A stretch of DNA of 64,000 nucleotides from Aliiruegeria haliotis (GTDB lineage Bacteria; Pseudomonadota; Alphaproteobacteria; Rhodobacterales; Rhodobacteraceae): positions 1-64,000 of the forward strand of contig NZ_PVTD01000001.1 in NCBI RefSeq assembly GCF_003003255.1, read 5' to 3'. Below are positions 11,067-20,217 of this stretch, piece after piece. The notes below the pieces were generated by a model. It did not search any database. It saw only the letters and a list, made by a program, of their open reading frames with translations, and was not told the DNA's origin. The number at the start of each line of letters is the position of its first letter. Positions within the stretch are counted from its first letter, which is position 1. The position numbers and the translations under genes are program-made.

Positions 11067-11087
11067 TGCGTCGTGGAGGATAGAGAA

Positions 11088-11513
11088 TTGAAACAGGCAC
11101 TTTCCATATACATCGTGGTTCTTGCGGCTATGCACACGTCGTTCCTGCTGCAAGGGTTCCTTGGGACCGCCTCCATCGCCTACGGCGCGTTGACGATCAT
11201 GGCGGTGATGATTTCCGCGACGTTTCTCTGGCTTTGGGCGATGCGCCTGTCGCCATTGTCCCTTGGTATGGCCTTCGCATGGGCGGGCGCGGCCATGGTG
11301 ATGGGTTGGTGGTGGCTCTATGCGTTGCTCGATGCGCCGGTGTGGATGCTGAGCAGCGAGATCCTGCTGGTGGTGCTTGCGCTCTACCTGACCGGAGCAG
11401 TGCTTCACTTCGAGGTGCTGGAGACGTCCTTCGGCTATCGTCGCGGCGCATTCTTGGTGCCGGTTGCCGGGGCACTGGTACTCTCGGCGCTCCTGATGAC
11501 CTGGGCGGGGTGA
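11088..11513 (+). CDS. Polytopic membrane protein of unknown function
   Basis: About 141 aa with roughly five hydrophobic segments and a Trp-rich core (MGWWWLYALL). The family is not recognised. Two starts are possible: GTG at 11073, or TTG at 11088, which has a perfect GGAGGA site 7 bases upstream. The TTG was chosen for that reason. It follows the small holin-like gene by 21 bases (6 from the GTG) and may belong to the lysis transcription unit. Its position before ccmF could instead suggest a role in cytochrome maturation. No catalytic motif is visible. Confidence 0.6.
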   Translation: MKQALSIYIVVLAAMHTSFLLQGFLGTASIAYGALTIMAVMISATFLWLWAMRLSPLSLGMAFAWAGAAMVMGWWWLYALLDAPVWMLSSEILLVVLALYLTGAVLHFEVLETSFGYRRGAFLVPVAGALVLSALLMTWAG

Positions 11514-11520
11514 GCGGCTC

Positions 11521-11691
11521 ATGTCATGGTTCAATGGGCCCCCAACGCATTTGTCCCGGATCTGGCCGCGTCTGAAGGATGGGATGCTCCGGTTGCTGAT
11601 GGGGCGACGCTTCATGTCCAGCCTCGACAGTAACCGGGCTGCGGCCGACCACCTTGACCGGGCGCTCAAGGAGCTCCTGGAGCGCCCCTGA
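11521..11691 (+). CDS. Short ORF, 56 aa, hypothetical
   Basis: An ATG-started frame 7 bases after the previous stop, preceded by a GGGTGAG ribosome-site-like sequence. The product is basic at the N-terminal side and ends in an amphipathic helix (SNRAAADHLDRALKELLERP), with no signal or membrane span. The tight spacing and coding-like codon use support a real gene, but the family is not recognised. It is the last gene of the inserted block before ccmF. Confidence 0.5.
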   Translation: MSWFNGPPTHLSRIWPRLKDGMLRLLMGRRFMSSLDSNRAAADHLDRALKELLERP

Positions 11692-11782
11692 CGCCGTCGC
11701 CGGGGGCGACACTCTCATGATCGTGAGGGCATGGTGCCGCAGGGCCGTTGCCGGGGCGCGGGGCCTCAGCTAGTTTCGCGCC

Positions 11783-13765
11783 ATGATCGTAGAACTCGGC
11801 CACTTTGCCCTCGTCCTCGCCGCGCTTGTCGCGATTGTCCAGATGACTGTCCCCATGGTGGGCGCCGCGCGGCGCTGGCCCGGTTGGATGGCGGTTGCCG
11901 AACCCCTGGCAACCCTTCAGTTCCTACTGGTTGCGGCCTCGTTTGCAGCGTTGACCTACGCCTTTGTCACTTCGGATTTCTCGCTGCGGCTGGTGGTGTT
12001 GAACTCACACACGCTGAAGCCGATGCTCTACAAGGTGTCCGGCGTCTGGGGCAACCACGAGGGCTCGATGCTGCTCTGGGTCCTGATTCTCGCGCTCTTT
12101 GGCGCCTGCGCAGCATGGTTCGGTGGCAACCTGACACCGACGCTCCGCGCGCGGGTGCTCGCGGTGCAGGCCTCCATTTCGGTGGCTTTCTACGGTTTCA
12201 TCCTGTTCACGTCGAACCCGTTCCTTCGTGTTGCGGAGCCCTTTCCGATGAACGGCGAGGATCTCAATCCGCTGCTTCAGGACCCGGGCCTCGCTTTCCA
12301 CCCGCCGTTCCTCTACCTGGGCTATGTCGGGCTCTCCATGGCCTTTTCATTCGCCGTCGCGGCGCTGATCGAGGGCAAGGTGGATGCCGCGTGGGGGCGG
12401 TGGGTGCGGCCATGGACGCTGGCGGCCTGGCTGTTCCTGACAATCGGCATCGGGCTTGGCTCGTGGTGGGCATACTACGAACTTGGCTGGGGCGGGTTCT
12501 GGTTCTGGGATCCGGTGGAGAATGCTTCCTTCATGCCTTGGCTGCTGGCCGCCGCTTTGCTGCACTCCGCAATCGTGGTCGAAAAGCGCGAGGCGCTCAA
12601 AAGCTGGACCATCCTGCTGGCAATCCTTGCATTCGGGTTTTCCCTGATCGGCACGTTCCTTGTCCGCTCTGGCGTAATCACCTCGGTGCATGCCTTCGCC
12701 AATGACCCGGAGCGCGGTGTCTATATCCTCGCCATCCTCGCGGTCTTCATGGGAGGGGCGTTGTCGCTGTATGCTGCGCGGGCCTCCGCGATGGAGGCCA
12801 AAGGCGTCTTCGGCCTCGTCAGCCGCGAGAGTGCCCTTGTTTTCAACAACGTTCTGCTTGCGGTTGCCGCCTTCGTGGTGTTCGTGGGCACGATCTGGCC
12901 ACTGGTGGCGGAGATGGCGTTCGGACGCAAGCTGAGCGTTGGGGCGCCGTTCTTCGACGCCGCATTCACACCCTTCATGGTTCTGCTGACGCTGGCTTTG
13001 CCGATCGGGGCCATGCTGCCCTGGAAGCGCGGTAACCTGAAACGCACGCTGCAGCCGCTGTGGGGTGTGCTGGTGCTGGCCCTTGCCGGCGCGGCGCTGA
13101 TCTGGACCTTGCAGACAGGGCGCTCGATGCTGGCACCGATTGGGTTCGCATTGGCCTTCTGGGTCACCGGCGGCGCCCTCGTGGACCTTTGGAAACGCAC
13201 CGGTCGGGGCGATATGAGCAGCCGTTTCCGTAGGTTGCGGAACCTGCCGGGGGCCGATTGGGGCAAGGCGATCTCGCACAGCGGACTTGCGGTCACGCTC
13301 TTCGGAATCGCCGGGCTGACAGCATGGGAATCGGAAGATATCCGCGTGGCCCAGATCGGTGACCGCTTTGAGCATGCCGGGTACGAGATCGAACTGCAGG
13401 ACGTCAGCCGCGTGCCGGGTCCGAACTACGTGTCGACCATGGCCACCATGGCGGTGTACCAGAACGGGCGCGAGGTGGCGGTTCTGACACCCGAGAAGCG
13501 TGACTATCCGGTGGCGCAGATGCCGACCTCCGAGGCCGGGATCGACAACGGCTTCCTGCGCGATGTCTACCTCGTTATCGGCGATCCGCAGGCGGATGGC
13601 GGTTGGGCGATCCGGACTTATATCAAGCCATTCGCCAACTGGATCTGGGCCGGATGCATCATCATGGGGCTTGGCGGGGTCTTCTCGCTATCCGACCGTC
13701 GCTACCGCGTGGCGGCGGGCGCCCGCAAGCGCAGGTCCGCCGCCACGGGAGTACCGGCAGAATGA
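11783..13765 (+). CDS. ccmF: Heme lyase subunit CcmF
   Basis: CcmF is the large multi-spanning subunit of the heme lyase that attaches heme to apocytochrome c in the periplasm. It takes heme from holo-CcmE and works with CcmH. The protein has 660 aa and about 14-15 hydrophobic segments. The tryptophan-rich WWD domain ([19 protein letters not shown], about 225-245) is intact, and a large periplasmic loop lies before the last span. The gene end overlaps ccmH by four bases (ATGA), giving translational coupling. Confidence 0.97.
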   Translation: MIVELGHFALVLAALVAIVQMTVPMVGAARRWPGWMAVAEPLATLQFLLVAASFAALTYAFVTSDFSLRLVVLNSHTLKPMLYKVSGVWGNHEGSMLLWVLILALFGACAAWFGGNLTPTLRARVLAVQASISVAFYGFILFTSNPFLRVAEPFPMNGEDLNPLLQDPGLAFHPPFLYLGYVGLSMAFSFAVAALIEGKVDAAWGRWVRPWTLAAWLFLTIGIGLGSWWAYYELGWGGFWFWDPVENASFMPWLLAAALLHSAIVVEKREALKSWTILLAILAFGFSLIGTFLVRSGVITSVHAFANDPERGVYILAILAVFMGGALSLYAARASAMEAKGVFGLVSRESALVFNNVLLAVAAFVVFVGTIWPLVAEMAFGRKLSVGAPFFDAAFTPFMVLLTLALPIGAMLPWKRGNLKRTLQPLWGVLVLALAGAALIWTLQTGRSMLAPIGFALAFWVTGGALVDLWKRTGRGDMSSRFRRLRNLPGADWGKAISHSGLAVTLFGIAGLTAWESEDIRVAQIGDRFEHAGYEIELQDVSRVPGPNYVSTMATMAVYQNGREVAVLTPEKRDYPVAQMPTSEAGIDNGFLRDVYLVIGDPQADGGWAIRTYIKPFANWIWAGCIIMGLGGVFSLSDRRYRVAAGARKRRSAATGVPAE

Positions 13766-14217
13766 AACGCCTGATCCTGGCCGCTGCCATGGCGCTCGCG
13801 CTGCCGGCCTTTGCCGTGACCCCGGATGAAGTTCTCAACGATCCTGCTTTGGAGGCGCGTGCGCGCGAGCTGTCGAAGGAGCTTCGGTGCCTCGTCTGTC
13901 GCAACGAGAATATCGACGAGTCGAATGCCGAACTGGCGGCCGATCTGCGCGTTCTGGTGCGGGAGAGGCTGGTCGAAGGCGACAGCAACGACGAAGTTAT
14001 CGACTATGTCGTCAATCGTTATGGTGAATACGTCCTGCTGAAGCCCACGACCAGTGGCGCGAACCTGCTGCTGTGGATCGCCGGGCCAGCGATGCTCCTG
14101 CTCGCCGGGGGCGTCGGAGTCGCCTACGTGCAGCGCCGCCGGAAGGCCGCGCCGCTCGCCGAGGAGCGGCTGTCGGCGGAAGAAGAGGCGCGGTTGAAGG
14201 ATATCCTGGCGGAATGA
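13762..14217 (+). CDS. ccmH: Cytochrome c maturation protein CcmH (Ccl2-type)
   Basis: A periplasmic, membrane-anchored thiol oxidoreductase that reduces or holds the CXXCH cysteines of apocytochrome c. It has 151 aa. A signal peptide (1-18) is followed by the LRCLVCRN motif (Cys43, Cys46), a helical domain, and a C-terminal membrane span (about 102-122). It is the short form without the TPR domain, so a separate CcmI would be needed; none is seen here. ATGA overlap with ccmF fixes the start. Confidence 0.95.
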   Translation: MKRLILAAAMALALPAFAVTPDEVLNDPALEARARELSKELRCLVCRNENIDESNAELAADLRVLVRERLVEGDSNDEVIDYVVNRYGEYVLLKPTTSGANLLLWIAGPAMLLLAGGVGVAYVQRRRKAAPLAEERLSAEEEARLKDILAE

Positions 14218-14298
14218 CGTGCCGTCCTGTCGCGCAGGGTCTTTCCCCGGCCCCGTGGTTGCCTATGCTGCGCGCGTTCATCTCGAAGGAGACATCCC

Positions 14299-15075
14299 GT
14301 GCATTATGAAACCCTGGGCTACGTCGTTCGCGACGATATCGCCATCGTCACACTCAACCGGCCCGACGTGATGAATGCGCTCAACCCGCAGATGCGCGCC
14401 GAAATCGCGGATGCCATGGGGCAGGCGGCGCGGGATGCGCGGGTGGTGGTTCTGACGGGCAAGGGGCGGGCATTCTGCTCAGGTCAGGACCTGGGCGACA
14501 AGGCGAATGTGGGCAATATCGACCTGGAGCGGACACTGCGCGATGAATACGTGCCGCTGCTCGAAGCGATCTACGCCTGTCCAATCCCGACGATTTCGGC
14601 GGTGAACGGGGCCGCCGCAGGGGCAGGGGCAAACCTGGCGTTGGCGGCGGATGTTGTGATCGCAGCCGAAAGCGCCGTTTTCCTTCAGGCCTTTACACGG
14701 ATCGGGCTGATTCCGGATGCGGGCGGAACCTATTGGCTGCCCCGCCAGATGGGATTTGCCAAGGCGATGGGCGCGTCGCTTTTTGCCGAGCCGATCACGG
14801 CGCAACAGGCGGATGCCTGGGGCATGATCTGGGAGGCTGTGCCTGATGATGCCTTTGCCGCCCACTGGTGGAACCGCGCGCTGCATCTCGCGAAGGGGCC
14901 GACAGAGGCCTATTCCCGCGTGAAGACCGCACTCCGGGACAGCTATGGCAACGACCTCGATGCGCAATTGGAGCTGGAGGCAAAACTGCAGGGCGAATGT
15001 GGCCGCACGCGCGACTTCAAGGAAGGCGTGGTGGCCTTTCTGGAGAAACGGCCGGCACATTTCGAGGGCCGTTGA
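14299..15075 (+). CDS. Enoyl-CoA hydratase/isomerase family protein (PaaG-like)
   Basis: A 258-aa crotonase-fold enzyme acting on acyl-CoA thioesters. The oxyanion-hole segments are visible (GKGRAFCSGQDLGD and AVNGAAAGAGANLALAADV). The IPDAGGTYWLPR segment has an Asp as in PaaG-type 2-(1,2-epoxyphenyl)acetyl-CoA isomerases rather than the hydratase Glu, so isomerase activity is possible. GTG start with a GAAGGAGA site 8 bases upstream. It follows ccmH, but no functional link is evident. No other phenylacetate genes are nearby, so the substrate stays open. Confidence 0.85.
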   Translation: MHYETLGYVVRDDIAIVTLNRPDVMNALNPQMRAEIADAMGQAARDARVVVLTGKGRAFCSGQDLGDKANVGNIDLERTLRDEYVPLLEAIYACPIPTISAVNGAAAGAGANLALAADVVIAAESAVFLQAFTRIGLIPDAGGTYWLPRQMGFAKAMGASLFAEPITAQQADAWGMIWEAVPDDAFAAHWWNRALHLAKGPTEAYSRVKTALRDSYGNDLDAQLELEAKLQGECGRTRDFKEGVVAFLEKRPAHFEGR

Positions 15076-15117
15076 CGGCCTGATCCTGCAAGGCAGGCGT
15101 CCTGCTGGCCGGGTTGT

Positions 15118-15141
15118 CCGGGCGCGCTCACGCACGCCCGG
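15118..15141. terminator. Stem-loop between convergent genes
   Basis: CCGGGCG and CGCCCGG form a 7-bp GC stem with a 10-base loop between the convergent enoyl-CoA hydratase and glyoxalase-superfamily genes. No clear T-run, so it may be a weak bidirectional terminator. Confidence 0.45.
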
Positions 15142-15175
15142 TCCGGGTCCATTCCCCGGCTCACGTCGCCGCGGG

Positions 15176-15643
15176 TCAGTGCCCCAGGTCGAGGCGAAGT
15201 TGCGGCTGTCCATCGGAAGTGTGCTGCGGCGAGATCCCCCGCGCATCGATGGTCGCGTTCACCCGGTGTCGCAAGGCGGAGAAGCTGTCGAACTTCACGA
15301 CATCCACGGGCGCATCGAACTGGAGTGTCACGCGATAGTGGGCACCGTCCTGCAACTGGCGCAGGGCAACGACCTCGCCGGTGAACGCCTGTCCGAGGTA
15401 TTGGCCGGAGACAGTATCGCCCGGCATCACAGGAGCTTTGGGCCGGTTGCGCATTGGCCTGTCGGCTGCGGCGCGCAGGGTGTTCCAGTCGCGGTAGCCA
15501 TATTGCTGCGCCACCGCTTCCAGCGCGGCGGAATGGCCGAGCCTGTTGCCGAAGCGCTCCAATGCTTCGCGCAGGCGGCGGGATTGTGATTTCAGCTCGG
15601 TGAGCGTGGGAAGGGTGGTCTGGGTCGGTACTGTTCGGGTCAT
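15176..15643 (-). CDS. Glyoxalase-superfamily protein (small, GYRDWNT motif)
   Basis: A 155-aa cytoplasmic protein. The N-terminal half has the LKSQSRRLREAL helix and the GYRDWNTL motif typical of the 'glyoxalase superfamily protein' group (Glyoxalase_8). This group is named by fold; the metal ligands of true glyoxalase I are not evident. The C-terminal half is beta-rich (VSGQYLGQAFTGEVVALR) and may bind a small molecule or nucleic acid. Activity is unknown. It is monocistronic and convergent with the enoyl-CoA hydratase gene. Confidence 0.65.
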   Translation of the reverse strand: MTRTVPTQTTLPTLTELKSQSRRLREALERFGNRLGHSAALEAVAQQYGYRDWNTLRAAADRPMRNRPKAPVMPGDTVSGQYLGQAFTGEVVALRQLQDGAHYRVTLQFDAPVDVVKFDSFSALRHRVNATIDARGISPQHTSDGQPQLRLDLGH

Positions 15644-15955
15644 CCTTGGGCCTCGTCTGTCGACTGTGGCGGAGTGATGGGGCTCGCATTGCCATCCTGC
15701 CGGTGTCGAACGGGCATGGATGTACGTATCCGGGAGGACTTCACCAGAGCATGTGCTTGCGAGCGGCAGGCGTCCTTGACCTTGCGCCTATCTGGGCAAG
15801 CTTCATCGGCATTTCAAGAGGGATGCCTGGCCGCGGTGGCTGGTGGGTCCTTAAAGACGCAGTTTGCGTATCTCCCAAAGCCGTGTTGATGGCGTGTTCC
15901 TGTGGCTGGCCCAACTATGGTTGATCTGTGGTTGCGGGCCCGTTCCCCCTCCTGG
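15644..15955. other. Intergenic stretch, nothing recognised
   Basis: About 310 bases between the glyoxalase-superfamily start and the transglycosylase stop. Frames up to about 90 codons exist on the plus strand, but they are Cys/Trp/Gly-rich, lack ribosome sites and look like chance frames. No RNA gene or clear repeat was found. Confidence 0.4.
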
Positions 15956-16933
15956 TCAGTTCCGAAGCACAAGGCAATTTACCCCGGCCTTGCGGAGCGT
16001 CCCACAAATGCCGTTCGCCTCTTTCCGGGTCGCGGCCCCGATCTGCGCGGTGTACTGGCGTCCGTGGCGGGAGGGCAGCCTCATGTGGACAAAGCTGACG
16101 TCGAAGCCGCGCAGGGTCGCGCTGCGTTTCGCAAACTGCCGATAGCGGTATTCGGTGATATCGCGGCTTCGGTGTGAGGCGACAATGACGCCCCACGGGC
16201 TGCGGCTCGCCGGCACCCGGAACTCTCGCAGTCTTCGATTGCTGGCGAGCGTGACGCAGGCCTGCTGAAACGGCATCTCCTTGTCGAGCCGAAGGTCGAG
16301 ATCCTCCGGTGGCGTGTCCTTCCATTCGTCGCCGGTGTAGCCGGTGATGGCGCGCACGTAGCGGCGTGTTTCCGGCGGCAGGCGGCGGCCGCGTGCGAGG
16401 AAATCGTCCACGCGGGCTTCACCAGCATTGTAGGCGGCGGCGGCGAGACCGAGGTTGCCATACATATCACGCAGTTCCGCGAGGTAGATGGCCGAGGCTT
16501 CCATCGCACGGGCGGGATTGAACGCGTCCTGCAACCCGCGCAGCCTGGCCGTGCCCGGCATGAACTGTGCAATTCCCTCGGCACCGGCCGGGCTGACGGC
16601 GGAGGCATTGTACAGGCTCTCCTTCCAGAGTAGCCGGGCGAAGAACCCGGTATCCAGTCCGGCCTCTGCCGCGGTCGCCTCGATCACGCGGCAAACGTCG
16701 GGAATGTAGCTTTCCAGCGCGATGCAATGGCGCCCGTCGACGGTACAGCGCATATCGGGGCGTCCCGGGTCATAGGGGCGGGCCATTGGGCGAGTCGGTG
16801 GCGTCATCGTCGGGGCGGTAGGTGGTCCGGGAGGATCCGCGGCCAACGGACCAGGCAGTGTGAGGACGACCGCGACAGCGGTGGCGAGGGCAGACATGCC
16901 CCGGGCGTTCCACATCTTCTGCCAAGCGGGCAT
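15956..16933 (-). CDS. Lytic transglycosylase, SLT domain
   Basis: A periplasmic muramidase-like enzyme (325 aa) that cleaves glycan strands of peptidoglycan. An N-terminal signal segment (about 12-32) and a Pro-rich linker precede the SLT domain. The catalytic Glu105 is in WKESLYN, followed by GAEGIAQFMPGTA and AAAYNAGEARVD. The C-terminal part after about residue 240 looks like a SPOR-type module that could recruit it to denuded glycans at the septum. The frame stays open to 17047, but ATG 16933 follows a GGAGGGG site and gives the signal sequence. Confidence 0.88.
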   Translation of the reverse strand: MPAWQKMWNARGMSALATAVAVVLTLPGPLAADPPGPPTAPTMTPPTRPMARPYDPGRPDMRCTVDGRHCIALESYIPDVCRVIEATAAEAGLDTGFFARLLWKESLYNASAVSPAGAEGIAQFMPGTARLRGLQDAFNPARAMEASAIYLAELRDMYGNLGLAAAAYNAGEARVDDFLARGRRLPPETRRYVRAITGYTGDEWKDTPPEDLDLRLDKEMPFQQACVTLASNRRLREFRVPASRSPWGVIVASHRSRDITEYRYRQFAKRSATLRGFDVSFVHMRLPSRHGRQYTAQIGAATRKEANGICGTLRKAGVNCLVLRN

Positions 16934-17484
16934 GCCAACCCCTCCGACCCGCGCGGAAACGACCGCGCCCCTGCCAGAAAGGATTACACCCGGTGGTATC
17001 CTTGCCAAAGGGATTCGCAGAGCAGGCGCGGCGCGGGTGCGCGCCATCCGTCTTGTCTGCGCATTGGCAAGCGTGGCCGCTGTCCGACAGTCACTGCCCC
17101 CGGTCGCTGCATCCCTGCGCCGGACACGCGCTGTTGGCCATTTGGGGAAAACTGCTCTGATCGGTGCCGGTTCGTGAGCTAGCCCTATCCCGGGTCGCTT
17201 GGCGTCATTGAGACCGTAGCGCGACTGGCGAGATGGTTAGGGAACGGCTCGGCCCTTGTCACAGCGATTTCTTTCATACTGGAAAGGGGACGGACCACAC
17301 GTGGAATAGACGCTCCGGTCGAGCTTTGGCGAAGCCGACGACACCCAGTTCACGGTGATCAGGCGATGCGGAGCGCAACCGGGGGCCGAAACGCAAGACG
17401 CGGCCGGTGGCAGCCGGCCGCGATTCCCGAGGCGACCCGGGGGTCACCTGGCAAGTCGGGAAATCCTTGCAGTGTTTGTCGTGC
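16934..17484. other. Intergenic region with a GC stem-loop
   Basis: About 550 bases without a convincing gene. It should hold the promoter of the SLT gene near its left end. A perfect 9-bp stem (CGCGGCCGG / CCGGCCGCG, 17399-17422) lies 63 bases beyond the DUF882 stop and may end that transcript, although only a short interrupted T-run follows on the minus strand. Confidence 0.4.
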
Positions 17485-18060
17485 CTAGCCGTTCCAGGCG
17501 CGGACAGCGCCGCAATCCATGTGAACGAAGTTGGAGCCGCGATAGGTACCCACCCCGCCGGCCTGACAGGATTTTGCAGCCTTGGCCATCTGGTGGATGG
17601 AGCGCGAGCCGAGCCGCAGATCCGCTGCCTGACCTTTCAGGTGCAACGAGTTCTTGGCAACACCGCCCGAGCGCGACCGCAGCATGGCGTTGGTCTTCGG
17701 CGAGCGATATCCAGACAGGAGCGTATAAGGCTCGTTTGTATTCATGAGGTTGTGCGACGCGGCCATGATATCGATCGTGCGGGTGTCGATCGTCTTGACC
17801 TCGTTGCGGCGCCAGTCACGCATGAAGGAATTGATCTCCTTCAGCGCATCCTTGATGTACGAACCTTCGATCCAGTAGATCGTGTCCATGTGCTCGCCTG
17901 TGCGGCCGTTGTACATCTTGAGGCGGCGGATATCTCCCGCACCTCTGAGGAAGCCGGCGGCGTTGGAGAAGGTCGGAGCGGCGACGAGCGTCGTCGCGGC
18001 AAAGGCGGAGAGAAGCCCACGCCTTGAAAAGCCCCTAGGGGCGTCGTTTTCTTGGGTCAT
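17485..18060 (-). CDS. DUF882/YcbK-type M15 peptidase, Tat-exported
   Basis: A 191-aa predicted zinc peptidase of the peptidase M15A group (YcbK/MepK-like), which cuts peptide cross-links of peptidoglycan in the periplasm. The N-terminus has a twin-arginine signal (SRRGLL at 12-17). Metal-ligand positions are intact: His140 and Asp147 in SLHLKGQAADL, and His180 in FVHMD. MepK is specific for the mDAP-mDAP links made by L,D-transpeptidases. The gene next door on the opposite strand encodes such a transpeptidase, which supports that role by context. Confidence 0.88.
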   Translation of the reverse strand: MTQENDAPRGFSRRGLLSAFAATTLVAAPTFSNAAGFLRGAGDIRRLKMYNGRTGEHMDTIYWIEGSYIKDALKEINSFMRDWRRNEVKTIDTRTIDIMAASHNLMNTNEPYTLLSGYRSPKTNAMLRSRSGGVAKNSLHLKGQAADLRLGSRSIHQMAKAAKSCQAGGVGTYRGSNFVHMDCGAVRAWNG

Positions 18061-18421
18061 CGGTTCTTGCCTGTCCCGTATGCTTTTTTACCGTCCGCAT
18101 ATGTTTGCGGTCTTTCTACACCTCATCCCCAGGTGTGCCAGTTTGATGCCACAAACCGATTCTCCATCCAAGGGCACTTTTTGACCACGCGGGCCGTCGC
18201 AGGAAAAATAGGCAGAAACCTGCTTAAAAATGCCTAACAAACATAGCTTTTATTTGCCGCCTGGACATTTGCTCAGTCGGTTCCAGGCACACCATAGGCG
18301 GTGTTCGGAGGCCACACCGGGCCACGCGGCCACAACATGTCGCGATTGTGCGTGGACAAGCGTGGGAGGGGCGTGGAAATCTGGCAACACAGTTCGACGA
18401 GATTTTTTGCAAGGATTAGCC
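18061..18421. promoter_or_regulatory. Divergent promoter region of DUF882 peptidase and L,D-transpeptidase
   Basis: A 361-base spacer separates two divergently read cell-wall genes, so promoters for both should lie here. Around 18180-18250 the sequence is richer in A and T, with runs such as CTTAAAAATG and AACAAACATAG. No motif could be assigned with confidence. Confidence 0.4.
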
Positions 18422-20026
18422 ATGTGGTATCCAGTGCCCCGCCGATTGATTCCGGCTCTTCTGGTGGCAATTGCCCTGTCATTCCCCTTTTGGACCGCCG
18501 TGCCGCTTCAGGCACAGGTAACCGCGTTCAAGCAGGCCGTCGCAGAGGCGTCACATGGAAACGAAGCGATCGCCGCATTCTATCGCACGCGCGACTACCA
18601 GCCGATTTTCACCGGGCCGGATGACACGTCCCGCCGCGCGGCCCTGTTCCGCGCGCTTTCAAAGGCCGGTGTGCATGGCTTGCCAGTGAAGCGCTATGAC
18701 CCGAGGGACCTTGAGGCGGCTTTCCGGACTGCGAAGACGCCGCGTGACTTTGGCAAGGCCGAGGTGCTGGCCGCCCGAATGCTCGTCCGGTTCGCGCAGG
18801 ATCTCCAGTCCGGGGCCATGGTTCCGCGTCGCATCGACAGCAGCATCGTTCGCCAGTTGCCCCGCCGCGATCAGGTTGAGCAGCTCGAGTCCTTCGCAGC
18901 CACTTCGCCGGAGGTGTTCTTCCGGGGGCTGGCTCCCAAAACACCGCAGTACACCGCCCTTCTGGCCGAGAAGTTGCGGCTGGAGAGGGTGTTGGCGCAT
19001 GGCGGATGGGGCGCGACAGTTGACGCGGAGGCCTTGAAGCCGGGGCAATCGGGCGCCCAGGTTGTTGCCCTGCGGAACCGGTTGATCGCCATGGGCTACA
19101 TGAAGCGCTCAGTATCGCGGAACTATGACGGGGCGCTCCAGAAGGCCGTGCAGCAGTTTCAGATCGACCACGGCCTGACGCCCGACGGCGTTGCCGGGGC
19201 CGACACGATGGCGGAGCTCAACGTCGAGGTGGAGAACCGCCTGAGCCAGGTGATGGTCGCCATGGAGCGCGAGCGCTGGACCAATGTGCCCAAAGGCGAC
19301 CGCCATATCCTGGTGAACATCCCGGAATTCACCGCCCGCATCATAGATGACGGCAAGGAGACCTTTTCCACGCGCGTGGTGGTGGGAAAAACCAAATCCG
19401 ACCAACAGACGCCGGAGTTCTCCGATACGATGGAGTTCATGGTCATCAACCCGTCCTGGAACGTTCCCCGTTCCATCGCGACAAAGGAATACCTGCCGCT
19501 GCTGAAAAAGAACCGCAACGCGGTGGGGCATCTGAAACTGGTCGATTCCCGTGGTCGGACCGTGAGCCGTGGCAACGTGAACTTCGCCAAATACTCCGCC
19601 TCGACCTTCCCGTTCCGGTTGCGGCAGCCGCCGTCGCAGCGAAACGCGCTCGGGCAGGTGAAGTTCATGTTTCCAAACAAGTACAACATCTACCTGCACG
19701 ACACGCCCTCCAAGAGCCTGTTCAAGCGGGACAGACGCGCGTTCAGCCACGGGTGTGTGCGGGTCGGGCAGCCGTTCGACCTGGCCTATGCCCTGTTGGC
19801 GGAGCAATCCGACAACCCCGAGGGGCTGTTTCGGGCGCGGCTGAACTCGGGAGCAGAGAGCCGGGTCAACCTGGAGGTGCCGGTGCCGGTGCATCTGCAA
19901 TATCGAACGGCCTTCGCACAGCCCAAGGGCCGTATGAACTACCGTCACGATATCTACGGACGCGACGCGAAGATCTGGGCGGCGATGGAGGCCGCCGGAG
20001 TTCAGATCCGCAAGCCGGAAAGCTGA
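18422..20026 (+). CDS. L,D-transpeptidase, YcbB (LdtD)-like
   Basis: A periplasmic enzyme that makes 3-3 (mDAP-mDAP) cross-links in peptidoglycan, or attaches proteins to it. It has 534 aa. A hydrophobic signal/anchor (about 9-28) is followed by a scaffold domain and a PG_binding_1 domain (about 200-265). The catalytic YkuD domain follows, with SHGCVRVGQPF (His443, Cys445). The frame extends upstream to 18230, but ATG 18422 has an AAGGA site 7 bases before it and begins the signal segment. Size and order match YcbB-type enzymes. It is divergent from the DUF882 peptidase that could open the same links. Confidence 0.92.
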   Translation: MWYPVPRRLIPALLVAIALSFPFWTAVPLQAQVTAFKQAVAEASHGNEAIAAFYRTRDYQPIFTGPDDTSRRAALFRALSKAGVHGLPVKRYDPRDLEAAFRTAKTPRDFGKAEVLAARMLVRFAQDLQSGAMVPRRIDSSIVRQLPRRDQVEQLESFAATSPEVFFRGLAPKTPQYTALLAEKLRLERVLAHGGWGATVDAEALKPGQSGAQVVALRNRLIAMGYMKRSVSRNYDGALQKAVQQFQIDHGLTPDGVAGADTMAELNVEVENRLSQVMVAMERERWTNVPKGDRHILVNIPEFTARIIDDGKETFSTRVVVGKTKSDQQTPEFSDTMEFMVINPSWNVPRSIATKEYLPLLKKNRNAVGHLKLVDSRGRTVSRGNVNFAKYSASTFPFRLRQPPSQRNALGQVKFMFPNKYNIYLHDTPSKSLFKRDRRAFSHGCVRVGQPFDLAYALLAEQSDNPEGLFRARLNSGAESRVNLEVPVPVHLQYRTAFAQPKGRMNYRHDIYGRDAKIWAAMEAAGVQIRKPES

Positions 20027-20078
20027 CCCGCCATGGGTCCCGACCGACGCGCCGCGCCCAGGTGAATCGACCAGCCCG

Positions 20079-20107
20079 ACGCCCGCTTGCACGCGGGCGT
20101 TTGCGTT
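20079..20107 (+). terminator. Rho-independent terminator after the L,D-transpeptidase
   Basis: A perfect 8-bp stem (ACGCCCGC / GCGGGCGT, 6-base loop) with a short TTTGCGTT tail lies 53 bases after the stop codon. Confidence 0.65.
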
Positions 20108-20217
20108 AGAACCGGCAGCAGGCCGTTCAGCACCAGTTCGCCAGCGCGATCGCGCGTCCGAGTGAGGCTACACCAACCGGTCCTCTTAAGTGCGTTCGTC
20201 CCGGGTACGATTGGCTG

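Noticed and set aside
18228-18244. CtrA-like TTAA...TAAC in the transpeptidase promoter region
   Set aside because: The spacing between the half-sites is off by one relative to TTAA-N7-TTAA, so it was not called.
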